Positions 1 to 12,722 of a stretch of 64,000 bases of DNA are shown in pieces. The notes under the pieces are model-generated. The model was not told the DNA's origin. It saw nothing but the letters and a program-made list of their open reading frames with translations, and made no database searches. Numbering within the stretch: the stretch's first letter is position 1; every line of letters begins with the position of its first letter. The position numbers and the translations under genes are program-made. Origin of the DNA: Entonaema liquescens (taxonomy: Eukaryota > Ascomycota > Sordariomycetes > Xylariales > Xylariaceae); NCBI GenBank assembly GCA_902805475.1, contig CADCSX010000011.1, positions 124,001-188,000 of the forward strand. Reading direction: 5' to 3'.

Positions 1-3000
1 ATATTAATTTAAAATTTATTTAAAATATAATTAAAAAAAAATTATATATAAAACCATTAATATTTAATTTTTATTTAATAATAATAATTATAAATCCATT
101 TAAAATTATTAATTTTTAAATAAATAATATTTTTAATATTAATATTATAAAACTTTTTACCGTAAAAAATAAAATATTAATTAAAATAAAAATTAAAATA
201 TGTTTTTAAAAAATATTAAATAAAGAAATTAAAAATTTCAATAACTTACATATCATAATTTATAAAGAAAATTATAAAGTTTTTATTATATAAAAAAATT
301 AAATTAAAAAACTTAAATTATTAAATTTAAAATTCTCGGATATAATTAAATAATTTATAAAATAAAAAGTTTAAAAAACGTATATTTTATTAATTTATTA
401 ATTTAAAATTACGTTTAATTATATAATAACGGTATAATATATAAAACTAAAATTAAAAAAAATTAAAACTTTTAACATTAAAATTTAATAATAAATAAAT
501 AATCAAAAATAAAAATTCTATTATATTAATTTAAACTTTTAAAACTTATACTTATATATTTTTATTAATAAATTATTTATAAATAATAAAAACTTAAATT
601 TATAAATTAATTACGTTATTATTTTAAATAATAAAAAACTTACTTTTTAAAATAATAAAATTTAAATTATAAATAATATTATTTATTAATTATTTATTAA
701 ATATAAACAAATTACTTATAATATATTTATTAATAAAATTTATAAAATAATTTAAAGATTTAATATAAAATATATAATTTATTATATAATTAATATTATT
801 TTAAAACGTTTATTATTTTTTTACATTTCGTTAATTTTATATATTAACTTTTTTTTTTATATTAATATTTAATATAAATAAGTAATATAAATAAAAAAAA
901 ATTAATAATCGATTTAATAACATTAAAACAATTATACAAAAACCGAAAAATAAATAATATTCGATAAATATATAATATTTATAACCTCGTAAACGTAATA
1001 ATTAAAGCATTTTTTAATAAAATAATGAAAACATTAATAAAAAATAATTAAATTAACTTATAATTAAAAAAAATAAATGAAACGTAAAATAAATATTAAA
1101 TTTGTAATTAATTAATTGTAAAAAAAAAAGAAAATAAATAATAATTAAATAATAACCGTATATATTATTATATAATACGTATTTAATATAAAGAAATATT
1201 TATATATTTTAAATTATATAAAGAATGCGTTTTTTTTATTTTTTAATAATAAATAATTTTTTTTTTAAATATTATCAATACATTAATTTTAACTCATTTA
1301 TTTACTTATTATTACTTTACTATTATTCTTTTTACATATATATTTACCAACAATTTATAAAAATTTATTAATAAAATATTATTATTATAATTTAAAATAT
1401 ATTAAATATAAAATAAAAATTATATTATAAATTATAAAAAAAATTTATTAATATTTAATTATTTAAAAAATTAAAACGTTATTAAAAAATTTATAATATT
1501 AAATTTTATATTAATAAAAATTTAATAATTAAATAAATAATTTATTTATTTTAAACTTTTAAATAATATTTAAATATATAATTATATAATTTTAAAATTT
1601 TATTATTTAATAATATTTATAAAATATATAAATAATTTTAAATTTATTTAATTTATTATATTATATATTAATTTTTTTTTTAAATTAATTAATTTAATAT
1701 ATTTTTATTAAATATAATAAAAATTATATTATTATATATAAATTTTTACATGATTTTTAACTTTATTTTCGAAAAATTTAAAATTGATTTTATATGGTAA
1801 TTAAATTATTTTAATAAATTATAAAAAAATCATTAAATATAAATATTTATTATAATATTAAATAATTTTTTAAAAGTATTTAAAAAAATTATAAATAAAG
1901 TTTTTATAATATTATAATAATTATATATATAATATATAATAAAAAACGTAATTTATTATATTAATAAAAAATAAATATATTTTATTATTATAACGATTAA
2001 TAAATTATTTAAAATTAATGAAAAATATTTAATTAATAATATAATTTTTAATAAAAATTAATTTAAATTAAATTTATTATTTTATAAAAAGTTTATTAAT
2101 GATAAAATTAATAAAAATTTTAAAAAAAATTAATAATATATTAAAAATTAATAAAATAATTTTAAATTTTAAAATTAAAAATTAATTTTTAAAATTTTAA
2201 CATTAAATTTTTAATATTAAAAAATGGTTTAATAATTAAAATAATTTTATAAAAATTTAAAAAATTATTATATATATTAATATTAAAAAAGTTTTTTAAA
2301 TTATTTAAATTTTATTAAAATAATATTTTTAATATTAAATTTATAAATTAATTAATTATTTATTTTTAATATTAAATAAATTTTATAATATTTAATAATG
2401 AATTTAATTAATTATAATATTTAAAAATTAAAATAAATTTTTTAATATTTTATTTATTATTCGATTAAAAAAATAATTAAAATAATTTTTATTACGTAAT
2501 AATTTTTTTTTATTAAATTATTAATTATATATATTATATATATATTAAAAAACTTTTTATTTATTAATTATTTAATTTAATATTATTTATTTTAATACGT
2601 TTAATATTATTAATTTACCGTATTTATAATACGAAATTATAAAATAATTATTATTAATTAAATTAAAATTATATATCGTTATTTAAAACGGTATATTTAA
2701 TATTATTATTATAATTTTAATATATTATATAAATTTATATATAATATATACGTTAATTATAAAGTTTTTTATAAATTAAATTTATAAAAAATTAAATTTT
2801 AAAATTTTTTAAAATATTATATTATAAATTTATTTTATTACGTATTATATTATATAATTTTTAAATTATTTAAATAAATTTAACGGTAATATAAATTTAT
2901 TTATAAAAATTATTTTAATTAATATAATAATAAAATCTTTTAATTAATTTATAAAAATTTATTTATAAAATAATAAAATTTATTTTATAAATATGTTTTT

Positions 3001-4060
3001 TTTTAATTAATTCGTATTAATTACGATAAATTAAATTTAAATAAAATTTAAATTTTTAAAATTATCGATTTTAAAAAATATTAATAATTATATATTAATA
3101 ACATTTTAAATTTAATTAATTAAAAAGTTTTTAATTTTAATATATTAAATTTTAAATTTTTTATAAATTGTAAATATTAAAAAATATATTTCGAAAAATT
3201 ACCATTTAAAACGTTATAATAAAATTTAAATAAAATAATTATTTTAAATTTTAAAAAATTTAAATTTAATATTAATTTAAAGTTTTATATTTAATTTTTA
3301 AAATAAATTAATTATAATAATTATTATATATTTTTTTATAATAAAACGTTAATTTTAAATTTTAAATTTATTTAACGGCGTAATTATAAAATTAAATTTA
3401 TAAAATAAAAATTATTTATTATTAATTTAACTTTATTAATTAAAAAATAATAAAATTAATTAAATATAATAAATTAATAAATAATAATTTTAAAATTATA
3501 ATAATAATAATATATACTTTTTTTAATTTTAATATTATTATTAATAAAATTTATAATAAATTTTTTTAATTTTTATAAATTATAAATTTTATTAAAATTT
3601 TAATAATAGTTTTTAACGTTTATAAATTAATTTATATTTTAATAATAATGGGTTTTTATTTTATTATTTTAAAAATTTATAAAATTTAAAAATTAATGGT
3701 TAAATTAATATAATTAATTAAATTAATAATTTTAATTATTATATTATTAAAATAATTAAATATAAATAAATTTATTAAAAACAAATTAAATAAATAGTTA
3801 TTATAAATAATTATATTAAAATATTTAAATAAAAATGTTAATTTAAAAATTTATAATTATGTTAATTTAATTAAAAAAATTTTAAATTAATTAAAATAAA
3901 ATTATTAATATATAAAAAATTATTAATTTTTTTTTTTTAATAAATTTAATTAATTATAATTAAAATTAATATAAAATTACAATGTGATCGGGGTAATTTT
4001 TATAATGTATTAAAGTTTAAAAAACTATTTATATAAATTAATATAAGTGGTTATTTAAAG
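1..4060. repeat. Extremely AT-rich block, RIP-like, gene-free
   Basis: Seven 60-base lines sampled across the block (starting at 1, 601, 1201, 1801, 2401, 3001 and 3601) hold 21 G or C in 420 bases, about 5% G+C. The rest of the window looks near 45-50%. There is no open reading frame of note and no recognisable tandem unit. TpA is very common, CpA and TpG are scarce, and many of the few remaining C residues sit in CpG (for example near 345, 379, 412 and 430). This is the pattern left when repeat-induced point mutation converts CpA first. The edge is sharp: composition returns to normal between about 3980 and 4140. I infer an old transposon-derived or pericentromeric heterochromatic block. 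The left end is cut by the window, so its full size is unknown. No surviving element can be named. Confidence 0.85.
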
Positions 4061-5992
4061 CTTATTTTTACGTGGAAAAATGGATGGGTTGGAATTTTAT
4101 TAAAATTTACCTGGAGATTTAACGTTACTATGGAATTTAGCATGTCTCCAGATCCTCCACGCCTCCCCCCTAAACGGTTTTTGTACTTTCATATTTCGCT
4201 GAAATTATAGGGCTGCCTTGTGTCATCGTAGTTATCACTCCAGATTTAAATCTTTCCAAATAGCACTAAATCCCACACAAACTCATGCTATAGGCTTAAG
4301 AAGTCTCCGACTTTATCGTAGAGTATATGAGCCATGTCGTTGTGGGATTTAAAGCCTCTTTGTCAAAGTATGGTGTATATACTGGTTGCTGTATTTCACT
4401 GGAGTGGCTTGGATAGAAGTATACGGAAAATAATCTCGGATTAAGTTGGTAAATACTACCTAGAGTATGTGATCTGGAATATCGCCAGCACGTTATCTGT
4501 AACTCGCCAACATTCAATAGGTATCGACTTGGCCTTTGTTCTACTTGATAGCTGCTTTCTGAGTGGTACTTATGTGCTGTGGCATGTACTTATTTAGGCG
4601 AATTGTTGATGCAGAACTATAATTGATCATACCGGGAGTGAGAGATTTAGAGAACTTCAGACACCTTATTCAATGTAATCTTTTATTATTCAGACTCGTC
4701 GTCCGCGACCTTGTTCTTGGTGTCGTTAAACGGTCTCTGTTTAAGCAGCATCGCTATTTGCGGTATTAGTGCATTGTTGATTATTGCCTAGGACGCTGCT
4801 GGCGTAGTGGAAGGGAGAGCAAGCTTAATTCCTGACTACCAACGAACGATAGTCCGGTAGTCTAGGCTCCTGCTAATCATAATATATACGTTTTTAAGCT
4901 GCACGTAAGTGTTAGCACTCTGAAGTGAGGACTCAAATAGCCTACTAGAAGGAAGAAAACGCAACTTTTATAGAGGGTTGCTTACAATAACCTATACGCG
5001 CATATAAGATAAATGTTAGAAAAGAATTATATATTATTTTCCAAGCTTCGCTAATTGCATAACACATGGCGGGCTGGCATACCGATCCATACTCCACGGT
5101 AATACCTCATGTGATGGACTTTCCATATCCCTGATTTTTCTTTACGACGACATTAGTTAACGCTGCATCATTGCACATGCTTAGAGAAAGACCAAGTCAG
5201 AGACAGGGCCAGCTGGCCTAGGAACTCTGAGGATTAAGTAACTTGGATGCGTAACTCGTAACTGGATTGGCCGCTCCATTACGCAGGGGCATATTCAACT
5301 AAGCGGCCTTTGACCTATGTCCGAAGACTTCTCTCCAAGTCGGTAAGTAGCGAAGAGATGCCTAAGCTATAAATATTGTTTAAAGCCTCATGGCGGATGT
5401 AGTTTAAGCATAGGACTGGATATTCATTTAGAACTATGTAATAATTAAGCATGAAGCTGGCGCTTAAACCCACAACCAGTCGCTCTCCGACGTACGAGGC
5501 ATGAATCGGTAATTTTTATCAAGTAGAATTAGGTATCTTGGAAAAAAAAAAAAGCTGAACCCTTCCCTCGTCTGGGAACTAATCAATAACCAAATGCACG
5601 CATTAATGGTATAATACAAGGTATATCAAACCATGTCGAACCGACGATCTTCTACTCTGCGAGTCCTCTAAGGGGAAAATAAGTTTGTTCGTCCGAATAT
5701 CAAGGCCTGGTTGGTAGAAACACTCTTGATTTCAAGTCGCCCATTTGCAAAGAACCCTCTAAATACCGATTTTTGGACATATAATGATTTATTCTTTAGC
5801 GTATTGCTGATTACTGGTCTCCGTAGGCTTGTCCTCTCTATGGACGAATGGGTCTTCAAGAGATAACCCATTAATCACTCTCAAAGTTCGTTGAGGTTGT
5901 CTTGAGCCGGGGAGGGATGAAATTCTGAGCGGGAACTGTTGTTCTTCACCACCTTTATCGATGCTGGGCGGTGTAGTGGTGATCCGGGTGTT
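4061..5992. other. Intergenic, normal composition
   Basis: This stretch lies between the AT block and the 3' end of the Skt5-like gene. It has ordinary base composition, no convincing coding region on either strand and an A12 run at 5542-5553. I see nothing else. Confidence 0.6.
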
Positions 5993-8985
5993 CTACATCA
6001 CGGAACACTCGCCCTCTTGCTGCTTGCCGATCTTGCTTCGGGAGATGCGTTCACGTTGGCGAGGTCCGCTCCTACCAGATCGTTTGAGATCTTCCAGGCG
6101 TTCGCGAGCCTTGGGGAAATCCTGGCCTATACGGTCGTTAATCAACTAGTTTATATAGATAGAACTTAAACATTTAAGAATGAACTCACTTGCTGCTCTC
6201 CAGTACCATCGCTTGGCGTCCTCGAGATTTGCGGGCACGCCAATGCCAACTTCTGTGAAATAACCCATTGCGTACTCTGCCTTTGCTAAGCCAGCCTGAG
6301 CTGCTTTTCTGGCCCATAGGTATGCCTCGGTATCGCTTTGCTGCAAAACGCCATCACTCCCTGTCAGATACCATCCGCTAAGAGCTAGCTCGGATTGATG
6401 CTCCTCCTGTGTGGCAGCCCGACTATACCACATGATAGACAACCGCGGGTCGACAGGACATCCCATCAGGCCGTATTCATACGCACATCCCATCCTAAAC
6501 TGGCTGAACTTATACCCGAGTTGGGCAGCTTGTTCGAACAACTGTAAAGCGTATGCCTCATCACGTACGATGGCGTCGTTCGGTTGCGCCGACTCATACA
6601 ACAATCCTAGTTCGTGGAGTGCGTGAGGGTTCTCGGGGTCTGCCCGTTCTGCTGCTCGCTTCAACCATCCCACGGCCTCCCTCGGGTTCTTAGGCTGACC
6701 AAGCAGTCCCTTCAGCATGATCATTCCAACCTTGTACATCGCGGGAGTATCCCCGAGCGTGGCAGCGCGTTTGTACCACTGAATTGCTTTCAATGGGTCC
6801 TTCCTTGTGCCGCCTCCTTCATCATTGCCGAGCTCGCAGCAGACAGCCGTTCGATAAGCTGCCGCGGCATGTCCTAGTTTTGCTGCGGATTGATATAGCG
6901 TAAACGCTTCCTTGTTATCTGATTCGCCGAATGTGCCACGGCCCATGCAATCCGCAAAGAAGAACATAGCATCTGGATTTTGAGCACTAGCAAGTTTCTT
7001 CAAGATCTTATGCGCATCCATCACGTAACGTTCACGGGACCTAGCCCTGGCTTTCGGGTCAGCAAGCTTAGGAACCAGGACATCTGCTGCTTCGATGAGC
7101 TTCTTCGCTAATGTAAGAGCAGATTGCTGATCATTCGGATCACTTTTAATGATAGTCCGTAGGCGCTCTAGCTCGTCGGGTGTTACGGGGATCTTTTCGG
7201 TAACGGAAGCTGGCCGCCCATTCTGTGGAGGTGGGGGAGTCGGCCTTGAGGTCCGGCAGTAGCAGGTGGTGTATCCGCACTGTAGTTGCGAACCGGGGCA
7301 GGCTTGTCGTTCAAATTCACCACGGAATTCGGCATCAACCCAGGCCTAATGGGTGCCGGATGCCCAGAACCTGGTCCGCCTTGTGGGGTCCCTTGAGAAC
7401 TACGTCTCGGGGCGTTAGGAGCGCCAGGCAGACCTGGACCGGCGCCCGGTGGTTTGTATGCTTGAAACCCTCCTGGCGGCACAGGTGGCATCTCACCCAC
7501 CATCTCAAAAACGGCTGCTTGAGGTTCGCGCAAGTTTGGCTGTGACTTGGCCCTAGACATCTCCGGTTGGCGCGCGGGTCCGGGCTGATGCATCCCAGGT
7601 TGAGCAGGACGCATATGCTGATCAAAAGATTCCCGTGGATTCTGGGGAGGCACCGCATCGAAGTCTGGGATTTCTTCGCGGTACTGATTTCCGTGCGGAC
7701 CAGGCGGACCGGGAGGGCCGGGAGGGCCGGGAGGGCCAGGGGGATATTGCTCTCCACTCGCCCTCTGGTCATAATATTGATCATAAAACTCGCCGAAGGA
7801 ACCTCGATCCGGTTGGTCGTTCCATCCTGGGGGTTGTAATGACCCATTCTCGTATGACCCCGGTGGCCCCGGTGGTCCTGGTGGCCCTGGTGGTCCTTGA
7901 GGTCCCGGGTGACCTTGGTCAGGATACATCCTTTGAGGTGGTGGCCGGTTCCCCGAAGCGGTCGAAGGTCGAGGAGGGGGGTAATTGCGCCCAGGAGGGC
8001 CGTTGTATGGGGCACTATCCATACGTGGAGGGGGCGGCGGCATAGCGTTTCTCATGTAATCATTATTTGCGGGCATTGTCATACTTCTTCCAGGAGGCCC
8101 AAATCCTCCGTCTCTTGTAGGGGACATCGGGTGGCCGTAGCCATCATCCGGATAGCCATAGCCTTGATCACCTGGAGGACCTCGTCTCGGGTCTGGATAT
8201 CCTTGTGGAGGCGGCCCTCTTCCACTCCTTTGGCTATCCATGGATGGGCGTCCGTAGTCATCCATTGTTGGCGCTCGCCTAGGTCCCGGCATAGGACCAG
8301 GTCCTCTAGCTGGTCCCGAATTACTTTTTGGAGGCATACCCGGCCTCCCTCCATTCATGTCCATCCCACCCATTCGGTTTATGATATCATTCTCTTCGTC
8401 AAGATCCGTTCTTCGGTTATGTCCTGGAAATACTGGAAATGGGCTGCCGAAATCTTGCTCGTTTGAGCCTGGAACGTTCGGGCCGTAACGATCTATGGCT
8501 AGAATTAGTTATAATGTTAACTTATCGTGTCTCGTCTTCTTACCGTTCTGATCCGAAGGACCGGTGCGATCTGAAGGCCCTGGCCCGCCACCTCGACCAG
8601 GAGGCGGGTAGCCTCTGCTACCAGGACCTCCGGGGCCTCCAGGGCCACCACCACGAGGAAATGGAGGCCCACGCATCGGACCCCCTCTCCCACCAGCGCC
8701 GGGCGGGGGGCGACCGCCTCTACCAGGAGGACCATACATATCTTGCGGAGGATACCCTTGATTGGGCGGCGGTGGCCGCCTACCATAGTTCATATCTTGT
8801 GGTGGACCATAGTCTTGTTGATAACCATTGTCGTATCCGTCGTACCCGTAATCATACTCTTCTTGATATTGGTTGTACTGCTGCTGTGGCGGTGGATAAG
8901 CATCTCTAGGAGGGCCTCGAGGTACTCGTGCTGCTGGTCCTGCGTAAGGGCGCTGCTGGTCTTGGTATCCGCCATTGTATGCCAT
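5993..8985 (-). CDS. skt5: Chitin synthase activator, Skt5/Chs4-like, Sel1 repeats, CaaX end
   Basis: Activator and targeting factor for chitin synthase III at the plasma membrane, a role known from yeast Skt5/Chs4. Exons are 8985-8544, 8492-6190 (or from 8498) and 6126-5993; introns 8493-8543 (alternative acceptor at 8499) and 6127-6189. The first half is Pro/Gly/Gln/Tyr-rich low complexity with two collagen-like GPP tracts (coded near 7860-7918 and 7700-7746). The second half is a run of Sel1 repeats, with motifs such as KLGHAAAAYRTAVC and TLGDTPAMYKVGMIML. The protein ends in CSVM, a CaaX prenylation box matching the farnesylated end of yeast Chs4, which confirms the last exon. One frame break lies between the two halves: exons sum to 3n+2, and an extra base in the G5 run at 7233-7237 (+ strand) restores one frame of 959 residues. 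Family call is strong; the exact break position is inferred. Confidence 0.9.
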
Positions 8986-11837
8986 ATTTGCGACACGAGG
9001 CTTAAGGTTTTTCCACCTACTAGGCTTAAAAGTATCACAACTTCCCTAGAAGCTAGCGCTCAATAGACTACTAGGCTGTCTCCTCAGCAGTCTTGCCCTT
9101 CGCCTCAGTGGTAGTAAACAAAAAAGTACGAGTCGAAAAGCGTTGGTGTGTAGCAAGAAGCTATATCCAGTAGCGTAAAAGTCGAGTTTATGTCGAGGCT
9201 TTGGACCGTCGCAAGTGCTAGGGTTGTCAAAGTCGTGGGTCTATTTGGTACCTGATTGTTGTGTTTCGGCTCAGTAATGATCGTCGGTTTCGGCAGGCCA
9301 GCGTATGCAGAAACGCGGCGAGTCTTGGCTTGGGATTGGTTGGCAAACTTTGAATGAGACGTGCTGCAGGCTAGAACTCTGATGCTACGGCACGGTCTTA
9401 CAACTCATGAGAGAATGGGTAGTGAATCGCTCGGATGTTAATATACCCAAGAACCGCTCGCAAATGAAGGGATGGTCCGTTTCGGGGAAGTCGTGATGTT
9501 GTTTAAGAAAGGCGACAGTTAACGCATTATATAAAGTGAATGCGATGTCCGAATTGATCGAGTGTTTATTTGTTTACGAAGGACGAAACCTTATATCCTT
9601 CACATCTCAACTCAGTAATAAGGCGTCGGTAGCTTGGTAATAGAGTTTGGTCGAGAAGTCAGAGGAAAAAGGAACGGGTACAGCGAAACTCTTTTGCTGG
9701 TGATCGACAATGATGCGAATAAGAAATATATTGAAATAGGTGGTGGTGAAAGGAATGCACTAAAGCCGACGAAAAAGTCGTAGAATCATAAGCATTACCC
9801 TTTTCCCAAATGGTGTTGAGAGAGAGAGAGACCAGTTCCCTAATATTAATTATTTCTGCTCTGCAGATGAAGGAAGAAGAAATATGTATGAGTAAATGAG
9901 GACGATCTTTTTAAGAATTGGTACCTGAGAGATGCGGAAATGCGAAGTCGAGATTCGGCAAATCGGGGGTACAAGGAGACTTTTGAGGATCCTAATTAAT
10001 ATTATGAAAGTAACACTGCAACTTTAGCGTTGCAATTGCCCCTCTACATCGAATGGCAGGTGCATGGCTAACATATCCGAGTCCCAAGTGGGATGTCCAC
10101 GCGCTAAAAAGCTACATCTACATAGGTACATGTAATACGCGGTTTTATGTACTTAGGGTTTTTGTTGAGCAAAGCTACTTTTAATCTTTAATGCAGTTAT
10201 AACTTACACAGCCATGATGATTACATCAATGCATTCAAAGCTATTCTGTTTTGTCCTGATAAATTGATAAATGGATCCGGAGGCCTGAGAATGGGTTGTT
10301 TTAACCTACCTTGTATTTTTTTTTTTGCATCTTATCTGATATTTCCATCTCTTCTAACCTAGTCTAGAACAGCTCACTTACATAGGTACCTGTTAGTTAC
10401 ATGTAAACACATACTTACCAGGTTGTCGAAATGCTTAATCATGCACCTAGACTCTCAAGTAAAGATGGTTGTTTTAAACTTGACCGGCTTCAAGAATGTC
10501 AGCCACATCGCTCTGCTGTTCTTATGGTTTGTCTATAGTTAAAACAAGGATGGGTGCACGACAGCACGCAGCGCTTGTACGTGCAGGTAGTAATCGTCAT
10601 TAATCACCCACCACCTACCAGGTAAAGGTATAGATAAAAACTCTGAGGAAATATTCATCCAACTCTATGATATAGAAATAAATGTTACAGAAATAAATGT
10701 AAGTAATAAAACAAACTTATTCTTATTCTTAATACATTTACCTACATACATAAACAGGTAGGTATATCTTCGTCATCTGCCAAGCAAAGTTACAGTATCA
10801 AAATCAACTAGGGCTGAGCGGATTGTAACACCCTGATTGGCGTGTTGATCCCATGGGATACCTCACAAAGCTCACAGAGGTAAAGCCAGCCTCATCCGCC
10901 CCCTGTTAGCATGAACCAACCTGCCCACTCGCAATGCCGGGAACCCGGGTGATGTCTCTTAATTGCCACAGGTTCTGAAATACGAAAATCGAAACATGGC
11001 TTTTATATGTTTTAGATATGGCTTTTTAAATGCTACTATAGCTTAATATTGGAATCCTTTTCCTATACCCACGCTACTCTCCATCTATTAGATTAGTTAA
11101 CTATGTACTTGTGTGTTTGTTTCATGTTTAGTTTTCTTGTGCTCCTGTATACAACTGGACTTGCATGCACTATGTATAGGTAGGTAGGTAGGTAGTTAGG
11201 GTTATATCAAATCGGCGGGAGGGACCGACCCGGTGAGCAGGTTGGAATGGAAAAGCAACGTGCTTTAGCCGCGGTTGGGGAATCTACATAGTAGAAACGT
11301 AAAAGGCTGTAAGAGAATACGGCAAATACGCGGTTTTCACCATTCATTAGACGAGCGGGTTTATAAGACAAACAACTCCGCTTCTCACTAGACTCATCGT
11401 GCCACCTAGCCCAGGTCTAGTAGCACAAGGCCGTTTTGTTTTATATTGATTAGGACGAAATGGAACTCCTAACTTATACGATAATTCGTATATCGAGAGT
11501 TGTTTAGGTACGTGGGTGCAAAGTACTGTACTTGATAGTTAGATACATGTAGATACCTAGGTAGATTCCTAGCGTGAGGTTAAGAACTAAGATTCGCGAT
11601 CCAATAGAATACAGAGGATTTGTGATAGCTATACCCCACCAGCCACATCAAATTATGTAAGAGAGGACCCTTGAACAATGAATATTTCGTCATCAACCAT
11701 TAAACCTAACCTAGGTATCTTTCCCGTTAAATCGCATCCAAGCAAAGGACATTTCAACTTGTACCGACTTTTTCAAGATTTAACCCACGCCAATTATATG
11801 TTGTAACCCTCACCGAACAGCAGTAAAACTCCTCAAG
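8986..11837. promoter_or_regulatory. Divergent intergenic region of skt5 and cbp4
   Basis: This 2.85 kb stretch lies between two divergent genes and must hold both promoters. It contains a GA dinucleotide run at about 9818-9831, a TAGG microsatellite (about 4.5 units) at 11177-11195, the palindrome TACCTAGGTA at 11554-11563 and its core ACCTAGGT at 11709-11716. No coding region or RNA gene was recognised. Confidence 0.5.
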
Positions 11838-12462
11838 ATGGCGGTTAGGGCAGGAAGGCTTGGAACATGGCTCAAGATGCTTGCCGTGTAAGTAAGCGCG
11901 CTCTAACTTATTTTACCCACCTGATCGGCTTGATCTACTTTAAGCAACTATACAGCCACCAATCTCAAAAGTAAGCACCTCATGACTAACCTATACGAAC
12001 CCACAGCGGCGGCGTAGTTTGCGTAGGAGGCCCCGCGTTCGTCATGTGGGTGCAACCGACCGACGAGGAACTTTTCAAGAAGTATAATCCAGAGCTACAA
12101 AAGAAGAGCTTGGAGAGACGGTACGAGAAGCAGAAGGATTTCGATGACTTCGTAACTCATCTCAAGGAATATTCGAAATCAGACAAACCGAGTACGTACC
12201 GGATCCCCTTGAGTCCCCCTTCCAACGTCGAATCCATTTTCGTTACTTCGCGCCATCTCTATCTAGACAAGATCGCGAGATGTAGACAGGAATTATACAA
12301 GCGCGTACTAATATGGCAATAGTATGGACAGTTCAGGAAGAAGCAGCACGAAAACAGAAAGAGGAAATGCTACGACAAGATTTCCTAAGCGCCGAAGAGG
12401 CGAAGGCGAGAAAAGAAACTCTGAGGAAAGAGTCCGGTCTATCGTCTAGTTCTAGCAGTTGA
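11838..12462 (+). CDS. cbp4: Cbp4-like assembly factor of cytochrome bc1 complex
   Basis: Cbp4 is a small inner-membrane mitochondrial protein needed to assemble cytochrome b into complex III. Exons are 11838-11887, 12007-12191 and 12323-12462, giving 124 residues. A short N-terminal stretch (RLGTWLKMLAV) runs into a single membrane segment (GGVVCVGGPAFVMWV). The family signature PTDEELFKKYNPELQKKSLE follows, then a soluble charged helix with KEYSKSDKP and IWTVQEEA and a Ser-rich end. Intron 2 (12192-12322) has donor GTACGT and a CTAAT branch. Intron 1 (11888-12006) could instead be two introns around a 15-base in-frame exon at 11956-11970. I prefer the single intron because the mini-exon would interrupt the membrane segment. 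Family identification is strong. Confidence 0.9.
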
Positions 12463-12722
12463 ATGATACCGTCTAAATATTGCCATAGATTACTATTGTA
12501 TTATAAGATGCTAGGGCGGAATCTTGAAAAGGAAAAGTCTGGGGGTTAAAAGGTATCATAACAGGGCGTTTGGACAAAACTGGGTGCAAGTCATTTGCGA
12601 CTTGCGATGTATTTCTATATACGACCATGAACGCCTATCAATGCTTATTTATTCGACTATAAATGCTGATGTAAAGACTAACTAAGTCGATTATCCACGA
12701 GTCCTAATATTTAGGCGCGCCT

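Noticed and set aside
1..4060. AT block as inserted mitochondrial DNA or a telomere
   Set aside because: No mitochondrial gene fragment and no TTAGGG-type repeats are visible; the dinucleotide pattern fits RIP better.
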